Shown piece by piece: positions 1 through 8,389 of a stretch of DNA of 64,000 nucleotides (positions are counted from its first letter, which is position 1; the number at the start of each line of letters is the position of its first letter). A program made the translations under genes and the position numbers. The notes under the pieces were generated by a model. It did not search any database. It saw nothing but the letters and a program-made list of their open reading frames with translations, and was not told where the DNA came from. The stretch is taken from the NCBI RefSeq assembly GCF_001294645.1, contig NZ_CP011868.1, positions 4,154,001 to 4,218,000 of the forward strand, written 5' to 3'. The stretch is from Pseudonocardia sp. HH130629-09. GTDB lineage: Bacteria; Actinomycetota; Actinomycetes; Mycobacteriales; Pseudonocardiaceae.

Positions 1-735
1 GTCCTGGGCGTCCGGCGCGGCGATCGCGCGGACGGTGCCGTAGCCGGACGCGGTCGGCAACGACCCGGCGAGCACCGCGGGCAGACCGGGCTCGTCGAGC
101 TGGACGACGACCGCCGCCCCGGTCCGTTGCGCGACCTCGGCGACGTGTGTGCGCAGCCCCTCGGTCAGGCTGGCGGCGAACTCGCGGACGGCGCCGCGGT
201 CGGTGAGCACCCGGTGCCCGGACGCGAGCTCGACCGAGGCGGCGAGTGTCCACGGGCCGGTGACCTGGATCTTCACCCAGGACGGGCGGATGTGGTCGCA
301 GGCGTCGTCGAAGGCGTCCAGATCGCCGGACATCAGGTCACGGGATCGGCGCAGGTCGCGCCCGGGGTGCGCGGTGACGCGCCAGCCGGTCGGCACGACC
401 TCGACGGCGAGGTCCACCAGCAGCCCGGCCGTGCGCCCGATCATGTCCGCGCCGACACCGCGGGCGGGCAGCTCGGGCAGTGCCGGGAACTCGGGGGTCT
501 CGCCGGTGACCAACGCGCACGCCTCGCGGATGTCGGTGCCGGGCAGTGATCCGACGCCGGTGCCGACGCCGGCGGGCCACAGGGCACGGGGCGCGGCGAG
601 CTCGGCGGGGGTGTCGTCGACGACCTCGATCCGGGGCTGCGGCGCGACGGTCTCGCCGGGACGGACGTCGCCGAGTCCGGCGGCGGCGAGCGCGGCGGCC
701 AGCGGGTCGGTGGGGTCCGGGATGGTCACCCGCAC
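1..735 (-). CDS. Cobalamin-independent methionine synthase family protein, C-terminus cut by window edge
   Basis: The 245 visible codons read as a compact MetE/UroD-type TIM-barrel protein of the actinobacterial methionine synthase (vitamin-B12 independent) family, the group of M. tuberculosis Rv3015c. Visible features are the early GVGSLPGTD segment, the WVKIQVTGPWTLA stretch and VVQLDEPGLPAVL, which is the substrate/metal-binding strand motif of the fold. I chose GTG at 735 because GGAGG lies five bases upstream; a second in-frame GTG sits at 729. Only the N-terminal part is present, so the C-terminal zinc ligands cannot be checked. The family's role in making methionine from homocysteine is inferred from annotation; these short forms are poorly characterised. 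Confidence 0.8.
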   Translation of the reverse strand, partial: MRVTIPDPTDPLAAALAAAGLGDVRPGETVAPQPRIEVVDDTPAELAAPRALWPAGVGTGVGSLPGTDIREACALVTGETPEFPALPELPARGVGADMIGRTAGLLVDLAVEVVPTGWRVTAHPGRDLRRSRDLMSGDLDAFDDACDHIRPSWVKIQVTGPWTLAASVELASGHRVLTDRGAVREFAASLTEGLRTHVAEVAQRTGAAVVVQLDEPGLPAVLAGSLPTASGYGTVRAIAAPDAQD

Positions 736-849
736 AGTGTCCTCCGCGGTCCCGTCCCGACGCGTGCGCCCCCGGTCCGTCGGCGGCGGGCATGATCGCC
801 GGACGTGGCGTGCGGAGTCGGGTGAGCCGCACCCGACGCTCCACAGTCG

Positions 850-958
850 GCGATCACCGGAGGGATCACCGCAGAGCGATCACCCCCGAGCGGTCACCAC
901 GGAGCGGTCACCGCAGGCAGAACGCTGCAGGGCGATCACTGCAGGGGGCGATCGCCGG
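850..958. repeat. Imperfect 14-bp-phased GRTCAC repeat
   Basis: Six copies of GRTCAC and one degenerate GATCGC start at 852, 864, 878, 892, 906, 934 and 950. Most spacings are 14 bp or twice that. The consensus unit is about GCGRTCACCNCNGA. The array fills the space between the methionine synthase start and the stop of the next minus-strand gene. It could be decayed tandem repeat or a multi-site protein-binding region. Confidence 0.6.
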
Positions 959-963
959 AGTTC

Positions 964-1422
964 TCATTGCAGGGCGAACACCGGGTGGTGGGGTGCGGCG
1001 GCGGCCAGCTCGGCGTCGGACGAGGAGGCGTCGACGCCGTCGAAGAACGCCCCGACCTCCCAGGCCCAGCGGCGCAGGTACTCCCGCAGCACCGGGACGG
1101 CGACGGCCGGGTCGGTCAGCTCGGTCGCGGCCACCCGCTCGGTGCGACGGCCGACGGTCAGCTCGGCCTCCCCCGCGACGCGCAGGTTACGCACCCACTG
1201 GGTCTCACCGCGGGCGGCGACGAGGTACCGGACTCCGTCGTGATGCAGCGGGTTGACCGGCGTGGTGCGGACCTCGCCGGAGCTACGGCCGCGGACGCCG
1301 AGCACTGCGGAGCCGGCGAGCGGGAGGCCGAGCCGGGTCAGGCCGGCGACCAGGGGGTTCATCACGCGTCGGGTGAACCGGCCGGGGGCGAGGTAGCGGG
1401 TCCGAGAGCGCTGATTCGTCAT
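964..1422 (-). CDS. Deazaflavin (F420)-dependent nitroreductase-family protein
   Basis: A protein of 152 residues with the layout of the Ddn/FDOR-B type F420-binding split beta-barrel family. It has an N-terminal RYLAPGRFTRRVMNPLVAG segment, then LGVRGRSSGEVRTTPVNPL (the usual GR-SGK-RRTPL phosphate-binding strand), RYLVAARGETQWVRNLRVAG (the W-NL motif of the family) and a C-terminal tryptophan/aromatic helix. Family members reduce quinones or nitro compounds with F420H2, usually at the membrane. The substrate here is unknown. ATG at 1422 is preferred because operator-like repeats begin immediately upstream and no ribosome-binding site precedes it, so the mRNA may be leaderless. A GTG at 1437 is in frame. 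Confidence 0.75.
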   Translation of the reverse strand: MTNQRSRTRYLAPGRFTRRVMNPLVAGLTRLGLPLAGSAVLGVRGRSSGEVRTTPVNPLHHDGVRYLVAARGETQWVRNLRVAGEAELTVGRRTERVAATELTDPAVAVPVLREYLRRWAWEVGAFFDGVDASSSDAELAAAAPHHPVFALQ

Positions 1423-1423
1423 G

Positions 1424-1469
1424 AGAGCAGTGTTCACTCTCCATCATGCGAAAGCAAGAGCAGTGCTCT
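1424..1469. promoter_or_regulatory. Two operator-like AGAGCAGTGYTC elements
   Basis: AGAGCAGTGTTCACTCTC begins at 1424 and AGAGCAGTGCTCT at 1457. The second is a perfect palindrome about a central base. The 33-bp spacing is about three helical turns. Both abut the start of the deazaflavin-dependent oxidoreductase. The shape suits a TetR-type repressor, but none is adjacent in the window. This is an inference from symmetry and position only. Confidence 0.45.
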
Positions 1470-1624
1470 CGTCGGGAGGTGCGTCGAGATGCAGATCAGC
1501 GGGCTCCAGCGGCGCGCGGGGCCCGCTGAGGTGCATCTCGGCGGACGGCGATCCGCCACGACAGCGCCGCGCGCCGGCGGTGGCAGCGCTCTCCCGGCGT
1601 GGTCGGCCCGGGAGTACATGCCGG

Positions 1625-1834
1625 ACGCTTCCGGTCGGGCGGTCCCGGTCAGGCGGACCAGGTCGGGCGGACCAGGTCAGGCAGCCCCGGTCGGGCAGCC
1701 CCGGTCGGGCAGCCCCGGCCGGGCAGCCCCGGCCGGGCAGCCCCGGCCGGGCAGCCCCGGCCGGGCAGCCCCGGCCGGGCAGCCCCGGCCGGGCAGCCCC
1801 GGCCGGGCAGCCCCGGCCGGGCAGCCCGGTCAGA
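1625..1834. repeat. 14-bp tandem repeat array, 15 units
   Basis: The unit GCAGCCCCGGCCGG repeats every 14 bp. Units starting at 1681 through 1807 are near-identical (T at position 11 in the first two). Units at 1625, 1639, 1653 and 1667 are degenerate, and a last partial unit starts at 1821 and runs into the stop codon of mnmA (1830-1832). Each unit carries a self-complementary CCGGCCGG core, so the mnmA transcript would emerge as a string of GC hairpins. It does not belong to a credible gene, although it keeps reading frames open because 14 is not a multiple of three. Confidence 0.9.
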
Positions 1835-2912
1835 CGGTCCCGGTGATCGTCGCCGACCCCAGGACGATGTCGCCGTCGTCGTCGGGGCGGTAGAAGGCGA
1901 CGGCCTGCCCCGGGGCGACTCCGCGCAGCGGCTCAGCCAGGTCCACCTGCACGACGGCGCCGAGCGGGGTGACGGTCGCGGGTGCGGTGCCGCCGTGCGC
2001 GCGGACCTGCACGACGCAGCCGAACGGCGCGTCCGGCGCCACGTCCGAGGTCCACACCGGGGTGCGCGCGGTGATCGCGGTGACGTCGAGCGCAGCCTCC
2101 GGGCCGACCCGCACGGTGCCGCTGACCGGCTCGATGCCGAGCACGTAGCGGGGACGGCCGTCGGGGGCCGGGCGGTCGATCCCGAGACCCTTGCGCTGCC
2201 CGACGGTGAAGCCGTGCACGCCGTCGTGGGTGCCGAGGGTCTCGCCGGTGGCGGCGTCGACCAGGGCACCGGGGGTGCTGCCCAGGCGGTCGGCCAGGAA
2301 GCCCTGGGTGTCACCGGTGGGGATGAAGCAGATGTCGTGGCTGTCGGGCTTGCCGGCGACGCGCAGCCCGAGCCGGGCGGCCTCGGCCCGGATCTCCGGC
2401 TTGGGGGTGTCGCCGACCGGGAACATCGCGTGCCGCAGCTGGTCGGCGCGCAGCACGGCCAGCACGTAGGACTGGTCCTTGCCGCCGTCGGCCGAGCGGC
2501 GCAGCACCGGCCCGGCCGGGTCGAGCCGGGCGTAGTGACCGGTGCAGACGGCGTCGAAACCGAGTGCGAGCGCCCGGTCCAGGACCGCCGCGAACTTGAT
2601 CTTCTCGTTGCACCGCAGGCAGGGGTTCGGCGTCTGGCCGGCGGCGTAGGCGGCGACGAAGTCGTCCACCACGTCGCGGGTGAACTCCTCGGACAGGTCC
2701 CAGACGTAGTACGGGATGTCGAGGACGTCCGCGGCGCGGGCGGCGTCGCCCGCGTCCTCCTTGGAGCAGCAGCCGCGCGACCCCGACCGCATCGCGTCGC
2801 GGGTGCGCGACAGCGCGAGGTGCACACCGACGACGTCGTGCCCGGCGGCGACCGCCCGCGCGGCGGCGACCGCGGAGTCGACGCCACCGCTCATCGCAGC
2901 GAGGACCCGCAC
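1830..2912 (-). CDS. mnmA: tRNA-specific 2-thiouridylase MnmA
   Basis: This is the 360-residue ATP-dependent enzyme that puts sulfur on C2 of the wobble uridine in tRNA-Lys, -Glu and -Gln. The PP-loop SGGVDS is at residues 8-13. The catalytic cysteine pair is present: C98 in NPCLRCN and C195 in DICFIPTGD. The family-specific GKDQSYVL and VGQRKGLG segments follow, and a C-terminal beta-barrel ends the protein. The length is normal. The start is 3 bp from the stop of the cysteine desulfurase gene, so sulfur donor and acceptor enzymes are co-transcribed, as in mycobacteria (Rv3024c-Rv3025c). The stop codon lies inside the last unit of the 14-bp tandem array. Confidence 0.97.
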   Translation of the reverse strand: MRVLAAMSGGVDSAVAAARAVAAGHDVVGVHLALSRTRDAMRSGSRGCCSKEDAGDAARAADVLDIPYYVWDLSEEFTRDVVDDFVAAYAAGQTPNPCLRCNEKIKFAAVLDRALALGFDAVCTGHYARLDPAGPVLRRSADGGKDQSYVLAVLRADQLRHAMFPVGDTPKPEIRAEAARLGLRVAGKPDSHDICFIPTGDTQGFLADRLGSTPGALVDAATGETLGTHDGVHGFTVGQRKGLGIDRPAPDGRPRYVLGIEPVSGTVRVGPEAALDVTAITARTPVWTSDVAPDAPFGCVVQVRAHGGTAPATVTPLGAVVQVDLAEPLRGVAPGQAVAFYRPDDDGDIVLGSATITGTV

Positions 2913-2915
2913 GGC

Positions 2916-4124
2916 TCAGCCCGTGACCGACGCGGGGGTGCGACGGCTCGCGTTGCGTGCCCGCTCCACGACCGACCCGATGGCCCCGGCGACCGCGACC
3001 ACGTCGGCGGAGGTGCTGGTGTGCCCCAGGGAGAAGCGCAGCGACCCGCGGGCGGTGCACTCGTCGGCGCCCATCGCCAGCAGCACGTGGCTGGGCTGGG
3101 CGACGCCCGCGGTGCAGGCCGAGCCGGTGGAGCAGTCGATGCCGTGGGCGTCGAGCAGCATGAGCAGACTGTCGCCCTCGCAGCCGGGGAACGACAGGTG
3201 CGCGTTGCCGGGCAGCCTGCCGGGACCGCCGTCGACCCGGGAGTCGGTCGTGTCACCGTTCAGCGCCGCGTCGGGCACCTCGGTGCGCACGACGCGGATC
3301 AGCTCGTCGCGCAGCCCGGCCAGGTGCACCCGGCGGCGCGGCGCGGCGGCCACCGACTCGACGACGGCCGCCGCCAGTCCGGCCAGCGACGGGACGTCCA
3401 GGGTGCCGGAGCGGACGTCGCGCTCCTGGCCGCCGCCGTGCAGCAGCGGGGTGCAGGCGACCTCGCGGCCGAGCAGCAGCGCGCCCGCGCCGTAGGGGCC
3501 GCCGAGCTTGTGCCCGGTGAGGGTGAGCGCGTCGGCGCCGCTCGCGGCGAAGTCGACGTCGAGGATGCCGACGGCCTGCACGGCGTCGGTGTGGAACGGC
3601 ACCCCGAACTCGTGGGCGACGGCGGTGAGCTCGCGCACCGGGTTGACGGTGCCGACCTCGTTGTTGGCCCACATGACCGAGACCAGGGCGTTCCCGTCCG
3701 GGTCCTCGGCGAGCGCGGCACGCAGCGTCTCCGGGTGGACCCGACCGGTCGCGTCGACCTCGAGCAGCCGCAGCCGGGCGCCCTCGTGGGTCGCCAGCCA
3801 CTCCGCCGCGTCGACGACCGCGTGGTGCTCGACGGCCGACACCAGCACCCGCGAGCGGCGGGGGTCGGCGGCCCGGCGGGCCCAGAACAGGCCCTTGACC
3901 GCGAGGTTGTCGCTCTCGGTGCCGCCGGTGGTGAACACGACCTCGGACGGGCGCGCGCCGACCGCCTCGGCGATCCGCTCACGTCCCTCCTCGACCGCGC
4001 GCCGGGCGCGGCGCCCCGACGAGTGCAGCGACGACGCGTTGCCGGTGCGGCCGAGCGCGTCGCTCAGAGCGGCGACGGCGGCGGGCAGCATCGGTGTGGT
4101 CGCCGCGTGGTCCAGGTACGTCAT
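2916..4124 (-). CDS. iscS: Cysteine desulfurase (IscS/NifS type)
   Basis: This 402-residue PLP enzyme converts cysteine to alanine and an enzyme-bound persulfide. Visible features are DHAATTP at the N-terminus, [22 protein letters not shown], the PLP lysine K206 in [12 protein letters not shown], and the mobile-loop cysteine C337 in STGSACTAG. The short loop is class II-like in tone, but the SACTAG context is typical of actinobacterial IscS at this locus. ATG at 4124 gives the canonical [10 protein letters not shown] start with GGAGG just upstream; longer upstream reading has non-coding composition. It feeds sulfur to MnmA next door and probably to other thio-cofactors. Confidence 0.95.
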   Translation of the reverse strand: MTYLDHAATTPMLPAAVAALSDALGRTGNASSLHSSGRRARRAVEEGRERIAEAVGARPSEVVFTTGGTESDNLAVKGLFWARRAADPRRSRVLVSAVEHHAVVDAAEWLATHEGARLRLLEVDATGRVHPETLRAALAEDPDGNALVSVMWANNEVGTVNPVRELTAVAHEFGVPFHTDAVQAVGILDVDFAASGADALTLTGHKLGGPYGAGALLLGREVACTPLLHGGGQERDVRSGTLDVPSLAGLAAAVVESVAAAPRRRVHLAGLRDELIRVVRTEVPDAALNGDTTDSRVDGGPGRLPGNAHLSFPGCEGDSLLMLLDAHGIDCSTGSACTAGVAQPSHVLLAMGADECTARGSLRFSLGHTSTSADVVAVAGAIGSVVERARNASRRTPASVTG

Positions 4125-4191
4125 CGGCCTCCAGGGTAGACCCCGCCGTGACAGCGGTGCGTGCCGAACCCGTCGTGGACGACCGTCCGTC

Positions 4192-5265
4192 TCACACGAC
4201 CGTGGCGGGGCGGGGGTGACGGACCCGGTCGCGGGCCCGTGCGGCCAGCGCGCGCCGGTCGGTGTGCGGGCCCGGCTCGACGAGCTCGCCGACGGTGACC
4301 TCGCAGACCAGTCCGGGCAGCCGGAGCACCCGGCCGACGGTGTCGCCGAGGGTCTGCTCGCCGACGAACGCGGCGGCCGTCGTCGGCCGCCCGTCCGGGG
4401 TGGTGATCGCGACGGTGACCGGCCGGACCGGGGCACCCGCGTCGATCGCGGCCTGGAACGGCGCGCGCCGGTAGTCCCCGGAGATCGCGCCGCACCACGT
4501 CGTCGCCTCGGGGAAGACCCCGACCAGCGTGCCGCCCCGCAGCGCGTCGGCGCAGGTCGCGACGGTGCTCGGCAGCCGGGACAGGCCCTCGCGGTGCACG
4601 AACAGGGTGCCGGTGCGGGCGGCGAGCGCACCGATCATCGCCCAGTCCCTGACCTCCCGCTTGGCGAGCATGGTGACCGGGCCGATCGCGCCGAGCGCCG
4701 GGATGTCGATCCACGACGTGTGGTCGGCCACGACCAGCGCGCCCCGCCCGTCCGCGGGCGCGAGCGGTCCACCGCGCACGACGAGCCGGACCCCGGCGGC
4801 GTGGAGCACCGCACGGTGCAGCGCCCGCAGGACCGGCTCCAGCACGCGGGCGCCGCACAGCGCGGCGACCGGGACGAGCACCGCGGCCACCGCCAGCACC
4901 GCGAGCAGTGCCACGGTGCGACGGGCCAGGCGCAGCGTGCCGGTCGTCGTGCGCGGGGGCAGGCACTCCTGCGGGGTGCACGGCGACCAGGCCGCCCACG
5001 GCCCGCCGGGACGCCGCGACGCGGGCGGTGCCGGCGGGTGCGTCGGGTGGTCGACGACCGGGCGCACCGGGGTCCGCAGGGCGGCGCGGGCCGGGTGGTG
5101 CGCCGCACCGCGTCGGCCCCCCGTCGCCGGGTCCGCCGGCGTGGGCGGGAGCACTACGGCCCCGGCCGAGGGGACGGCCGCGGAGGCGCGGCCACGGGGC
5201 CGGAGGCGGCGGAGCGGGCGGAGGGGCGCGCCGGCGTCGCCCTCCGGTCCGGCGGCGAGGGTCAT
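4192..5265 (-). CDS. 1-acyl-sn-glycerol-3-phosphate acyltransferase (PlsC/OlsA-like)
   Basis: The 357-residue protein has a disordered Pro/Arg-rich N-terminal third, one hydrophobic segment around [19 protein letters not shown], and a PlsC domain with the HX4D motif (DHTSWID), the VHREG block and FPEATT. It should acylate a lysophospholipid or lyso-ornithine lipid at the membrane. It overlaps the upstream N-acyltransferase gene by ATGA (5262-5265), so the two are made together. In M. tuberculosis the same pair is Rv3026c-Rv3027c. Pairing of an OlsB-like and an OlsA-like enzyme makes ornithine-lipid synthesis an attractive but unproven role. Confidence 0.85.
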   Translation of the reverse strand: MTLAAGPEGDAGAPLRPLRRLRPRGRASAAVPSAGAVVLPPTPADPATGGRRGAAHHPARAALRTPVRPVVDHPTHPPAPPASRRPGGPWAAWSPCTPQECLPPRTTTGTLRLARRTVALLAVLAVAAVLVPVAALCGARVLEPVLRALHRAVLHAAGVRLVVRGGPLAPADGRGALVVADHTSWIDIPALGAIGPVTMLAKREVRDWAMIGALAARTGTLFVHREGLSRLPSTVATCADALRGGTLVGVFPEATTWCGAISGDYRRAPFQAAIDAGAPVRPVTVAITTPDGRPTTAAAFVGEQTLGDTVGRVLRLPGLVCEVTVGELVEPGPHTDRRALAARARDRVRHPRPATVV

Positions 5266-6038
5266 GCGCCCGTCACCCCGGCGGCGTCCTCGCCCAGGAA
5301 GAAGCGCAGGTAGCGCTGGTCGATGTGGTCCATCCCCAGCAGCACCGGGAAGTCCGCGACGCCGAAGTCCGGGTCGTGCGCGGGCGGCCCGCACACCCAG
5401 GTGCCCAGCCGCAGGTAGCCGCGCATCAGCGGCGGGACCGCGACACCCCGGCCGCGCGGGACGTCGGTCGGGTCCCAGGGGCGGAGCGGGACGGTGCGGT
5501 ACCCCTCGGGGGCGAGGTGCTTGGCACGGACCCGGTCCCAGACGCCCGCGGCCTGGGCGCCGCCGTCGGCCAGGGAGACGCTGGCGCAGCCGATCAGCCA
5601 GCGGTGCCCGGTGAGCAGCATGTAGCGGGCGAGCCCGGCCCACGCCAGCCCGACGACGGCGCCGCCGCGGTGGTCGGGGTGCACGCAGGAGCGCCCGGTC
5701 TCGACGATGCCGGACCGCAGCGGGTCGAGAGCGGTGAGGTCGAACTCGCCGTCGGCGTAGAGGCCGCCCGCGGCACGCGCCCGCTGCGGCGGGAGCATCC
5801 GGTAGGTGCCGACGATCTCGCCGGTGGCGTCCTCCCGGACCACGAGGTGGTCGCAGTGGGCGTCGAAGCGGTCGACGTCGCGGCCGGGGACGGCGCTGTC
5901 GAGCCGGGCGCCGAGCTCATCCGCGAACACCCGGTGCCGCAGCGCCTGCGCCGCGGCGACGTCGCCGTCGTCGGTCGTGAGGAGCAGGGAGTACCGCCGG
6001 GCCGCGGTCTCCGGGGTCGAGACGATCACCTGGGTCAC
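5262..6038 (-). CDS. GNAT N-acyltransferase, OlsB-like (ornithine-acyl-ACP acyltransferase family)
   Basis: At 259 residues from GTG 6038 it has the Acetyltransf_5-type fold: ALRHRVFADELG near the N-terminus, DAHCDHLVVRED, GTYRML, ETGRSCVHPDHRGG (the acyl-CoA/ACP-binding signature), then RYMLLTGHRWLIGCASVSL and a C-terminal LLGMDHIDQRYLRFF. Family members N-acylate ornithine with a 3-hydroxyacyl-ACP. In-frame sequence continues upstream to 6161, but that stretch overlaps the etfA terminator region and has poor coding character, so I prefer 6038. No clear ribosome-binding site is visible there and the message may be leaderless. It is coupled to the acyltransferase downstream. Confidence 0.8.
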   Translation of the reverse strand: MTQVIVSTPETAARRYSLLLTTDDGDVAAAQALRHRVFADELGARLDSAVPGRDVDRFDAHCDHLVVREDATGEIVGTYRMLPPQRARAAGGLYADGEFDLTALDPLRSGIVETGRSCVHPDHRGGAVVGLAWAGLARYMLLTGHRWLIGCASVSLADGGAQAAGVWDRVRAKHLAPEGYRTVPLRPWDPTDVPRGRGVAVPPLMRGYLRLGTWVCGPPAHDPDFGVADFPVLLGMDHIDQRYLRFFLGEDAAGVTGA

Positions 6039-6167
6039 ACCGGGTTGGTACCGGGCGGGTGCGACACCCGGACGGTTCCGCGACGACACGTCGGTGGCAT
6101 CGGAGTGAACGGTCCCGGACAGGTGTCGCCGCAGGCAGGAGCAGGTGAACGGGCCCCGCACACACGA

Positions 6168-6200
6168 CGACGCCCGGGTGCGCGCGGCACCCGGGCGTCG
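6168..6200 (-). terminator. Hairpin after etfA
   Basis: A perfect 14-bp stem (CGACGCCCGGGTGC paired with 6187-6200) with a 5-base loop begins 22 bp beyond the etfA stop. There is no clear U-tract, which is common for actinobacterial terminators. Confidence 0.7.
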
Positions 6201-6222
6201 AGCGTGTGGCGGACCGGAGGGG

Positions 6223-7170
6223 TCAGCCCTTGCGCTTGGCGACTTCCTCCTGCAGCTGCGGCGCGACCTTGAACAGGTCGCCGACGATGCCGAAGTCGGC
6301 GATCTCGAAGATCGGCGCCTCCTCGTCCTTGTTCACCGCGACGATCGTCTTCGACGTCTGCATGCCGGCACGGTGCTGGATCGCGCCGGAGATGCCGAGG
6401 GCGATGTAGAGCTGCGGCGAGACCGACTTGCCGGTCTGGCCGACCTGGAACTGCGGCGGGTAGTAGCCGGAGTCCACCGCGGCACGCGAGGCACCGACGG
6501 CGGCACCGAGGGAGTCCGCCAGGCCCTCGACGACGCTGAAGTCCTCGGCCGAGCCGACACCGCGGCCACCGGAGACGATCACCGTCGCCTCGGTCAGCTC
6601 CGGACGCGACCCGCCCTGGATCGGCTCACGGCCGGTCACGGTCGCGCCACGCCCCGACGGGGCCGGGACCTCGACGGTCTCGCGGGCACCCGCACCGGCG
6701 GCCGCGGAGATCTCGACCGAGCCCGGGCGCACCGTGATGACCGGGTGCTCGGTGTTGGCCTTCGCCTCGGCGGTGTAGGCACCACCGAAGATCGAGTGCG
6801 AGACGCCGTCGGCGGAGACGCCCACGACGTCGGACAGCAGCCCGGAGTTCGTGCGGATCGCCAGGCGGCCGGCGACCTCCTTGCCGTTGCCGGTGGCCGC
6901 GAGCAGCACGGCGGCCGGGGAGGCGGAGTTCACCAGCGACTCCAGGACCGTCGTCTCCGGGGAGAGGAAGTCGGTGGAGTCGGTCTCGGCGACGTAGATC
7001 TTCTCGGCGCCGTGCTCGGTCAGACCGTCGGCCAGCTTGTCGGCGGTGCCCGCCGGGCCGACGACGACCGCCGACGGCTCGCCCAGCGCGCGGGCGGCGG
7101 TCAGCAGCTCGTAGGTGGTCTTCTTGATGTCGCCGTCGACGTGGTCGACGAGGACCAGAACCTCAGCCAT
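6223..7170 (-). CDS. etfA: Electron transfer flavoprotein alpha subunit
   Basis: At 315 residues this is full length for EtfA/FixB. The N-terminal domain begins [10 protein letters not shown]. The C-terminal FAD-binding domain shows [50 protein letters not shown] and [19 protein letters not shown], the standard adenine and flavin-contacting blocks. With EtfB it takes electrons from acyl-CoA dehydrogenases and passes them to the quinone pool. AGGAG precedes the ATG. It follows etfB by 42 bp on the same transcript. The acyl-CoA dehydrogenase at 14.8-16.6 kb is a plausible electron donor. Confidence 0.97.
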   Translation of the reverse strand: MAEVLVLVDHVDGDIKKTTYELLTAARALGEPSAVVVGPAGTADKLADGLTEHGAEKIYVAETDSTDFLSPETTVLESLVNSASPAAVLLAATGNGKEVAGRLAIRTNSGLLSDVVGVSADGVSHSIFGGAYTAEAKANTEHPVITVRPGSVEISAAAGAGARETVEVPAPSGRGATVTGREPIQGGSRPELTEATVIVSGGRGVGSAEDFSVVEGLADSLGAAVGASRAAVDSGYYPPQFQVGQTGKSVSPQLYIALGISGAIQHRAGMQTSKTIVAVNKDEEAPIFEIADFGIVGDLFKVAPQLQEEVAKRKG

Positions 7171-7212
7171 GAGTATCTCCTGTGCAGAAGTGGTGTCGGT
7201 CGTCGATCAGCG

Positions 7213-7998
7213 TCAGATCAGCTTCTGGCCGACCAGGAACTCGGCGATCTTCGCGCCGCCGTCGCCCTCGTCGGTGACCTTCTCGCCGGCCTGCTTCGGC
7301 GGCTTCGGCGACGCCGAGACGACCGAGGTCAGCGCGTTCGCCAGCCCGACCTCGGAGGGGTCGATCCCGGCGCCGGCCAGGTCGAGGGTCTGCACCGGCT
7401 TCTTCTTCGCCGCCATGATCCCCTTGAAGGAGGGGTAGCGCGGCTCGTTCGACTTCTCCCCGACCGAGACCACCGCAGGCAGCTCGGCGGTGAGGTGGGT
7501 GACCCCCTCGTCGGTCTCCCGCTTGGCCTTCACCGTGGTGCCCTCGACGGACAGCTCGTTGGCGTGGGTCAGCGACGGCACACCGAGCAGCTCGGCGATC
7601 ATCGCCGGGACCGCACCGATCTGGCCGTCCGAGGCCGAGTTTCCCGCGATGACCAGGTCCCAGCCCTCGACGGTGCCGATCAGCTTGGTCAGCGCCTTCG
7701 CGGTCTGCACCGCGCACGAACCGTGGATCGCGGAGTCCGACAGGTGCACCGCGGAGTCCGCGCCCATCGACAGCGCCTTGCGGATCGCGTCGGTGGCCCG
7801 GTCCGGGCCCATGCACACGACGACGACCTCGGAGCCGTCGTTCGCCTCCTTGAGCAGCAGGGCCTGCTCCACGGCGCGCTCGTTGATCTCGTCGATCACC
7901 GCCTCGGCACCCTCCCGGTCGAGGGTGTGGTCGGAGTCGGACAGCTTCCGCTCCGAGTAGGTGTCGGCCACCTGCTTCACCAGGGTCACGATCTTCAT
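7213..7998 (-). CDS. etfB: Electron transfer flavoprotein beta subunit
   Basis: The 261-residue EtfB/FixA subunit starts at ATG 7998 (MKIVTLVKQVADT) with AGAGG just upstream. It contains the AMP-binding region (GNSASDGQIGAVPAMIAELL), the ETF beta signature and the C-terminal arm. It forms the heterodimer with EtfA. Longer upstream reading is Arg/Pro-rich and non-coding in character. An imperfect TAC-N6-GTA palindrome lies about 230 bp upstream of the start, matching sites found near the ethylmalonyl-CoA genes at the far end of the window. Confidence 0.97.
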   Translation of the reverse strand: MKIVTLVKQVADTYSERKLSDSDHTLDREGAEAVIDEINERAVEQALLLKEANDGSEVVVVCMGPDRATDAIRKALSMGADSAVHLSDSAIHGSCAVQTAKALTKLIGTVEGWDLVIAGNSASDGQIGAVPAMIAELLGVPSLTHANELSVEGTTVKAKRETDEGVTHLTAELPAVVSVGEKSNEPRYPSFKGIMAAKKKPVQTLDLAGAGIDPSEVGLANALTSVVSASPKPPKQAGEKVTDEGDGGAKIAEFLVGQKLI

Positions 7999-8196
7999 AG
8001 GACCTCTTCGACCTCCTGCCGCGGCGGCCTGCGCCCACGCGCACACCGCGTCGTCCTCTTCGCGATCCGCCCCGTCGGGGTCCGGACCGTCTCGCGTCAC
8101 CGTGACGGTGCTGCGCCGCGCGCTCTCGCGAGAGCGGGGTGGGCCGCGGCGTCGCGCCCGTCGTAGCCGGTGACTCTGCCACTGGTCATGCCGTAA

Positions 8197-8211
8197 TGGC
8201 ACGCCGTGCCA
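8197..8211. promoter_or_regulatory. Palindrome TGGCAC-GCC-GTGCCA
   Basis: A perfect 6-bp inverted repeat around a 3-base centre lies 15 bp before the TAC-N6-GTA element, between etfB and the divergent small gene. The size fits a dimeric repressor site. No regulator can be named. Confidence 0.45.
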
Positions 8212-8225
8212 CTGTGACGTTCATT

Positions 8226-8241
8226 GTTACCAACGAGTAGC
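8226..8241. promoter_or_regulatory. Operator-like GTTAC-N6-GTAGC upstream of etfBA
   Basis: The core TACCAACGAGTA (8228-8239) has the same TAC-N6-GTA layout as the sites at 62233-62244 and 62841-62852. All three lie in front of acyl-CoA metabolism genes. TetR-type regulators of fatty-acid genes use sites of this size. The assignment is an inference. Confidence 0.45.
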
Positions 8242-8389
8242 GCCCCGGCAAACCGGGGTCGGTCGTGACCGTACTCACGCGCGGCCCTCCTCACCTGGTG
8301 CACGCACGACGTCACACGCCGTACGCCCTGATCGGGGGTGGGGTTTCGCTACCGTCGACATCTCGCGCACTCGGCAGGAGGGAGCCGTC

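Larger units (their letters stand above)
7999..8389. other. Divergent intergenic region, etfB / small protein
   Basis: This 391-bp stretch carries no credible gene. It holds a perfect palindrome at 8197-8211 and an imperfect inverted repeat at 8226-8241, both probable regulatory sites. The section 8000-8165 is GC-rich and featureless and may be the etfB leader. Confidence 0.6.

Noticed and set aside
1434-1619. 61-residue minus-strand frame upstream of the deazaflavin-dependent oxidoreductase
   Set aside because: It starts among the operator repeats, is rich in Arg/Pro and shows no ribosome-binding site or family resemblance.
1625-1834. CRISPR array
   Set aside because: Units are 14 bp and contiguous with no spacers, and no cas gene is nearby.
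1599-4139. Very long plus-strand frame opposite mnmA and the cysteine desulfurase
   Set aside because: It is an antisense shadow of two clearly conserved minus-strand genes; its composition (Arg, Gly, His, Pro) is that of a GC-rich complementary frame.
2916-4631. 571-residue form of the cysteine desulfurase
   Set aside because: The extra N-terminus has non-coding composition and overlaps the acyltransferase gene; [10 protein letters not shown] is the conserved start.
5262-6161. 299-residue form of the OlsB-like acyltransferase
   Set aside because: The extension runs into the etfA terminator area, has poor composition and exceeds the usual family length.
7213-8202. 329-residue form of EtfB
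   Set aside because: MKIVTLVKQV at 7998 is the conserved EtfB start with a ribosome-binding site; the upstream part is low complexity.
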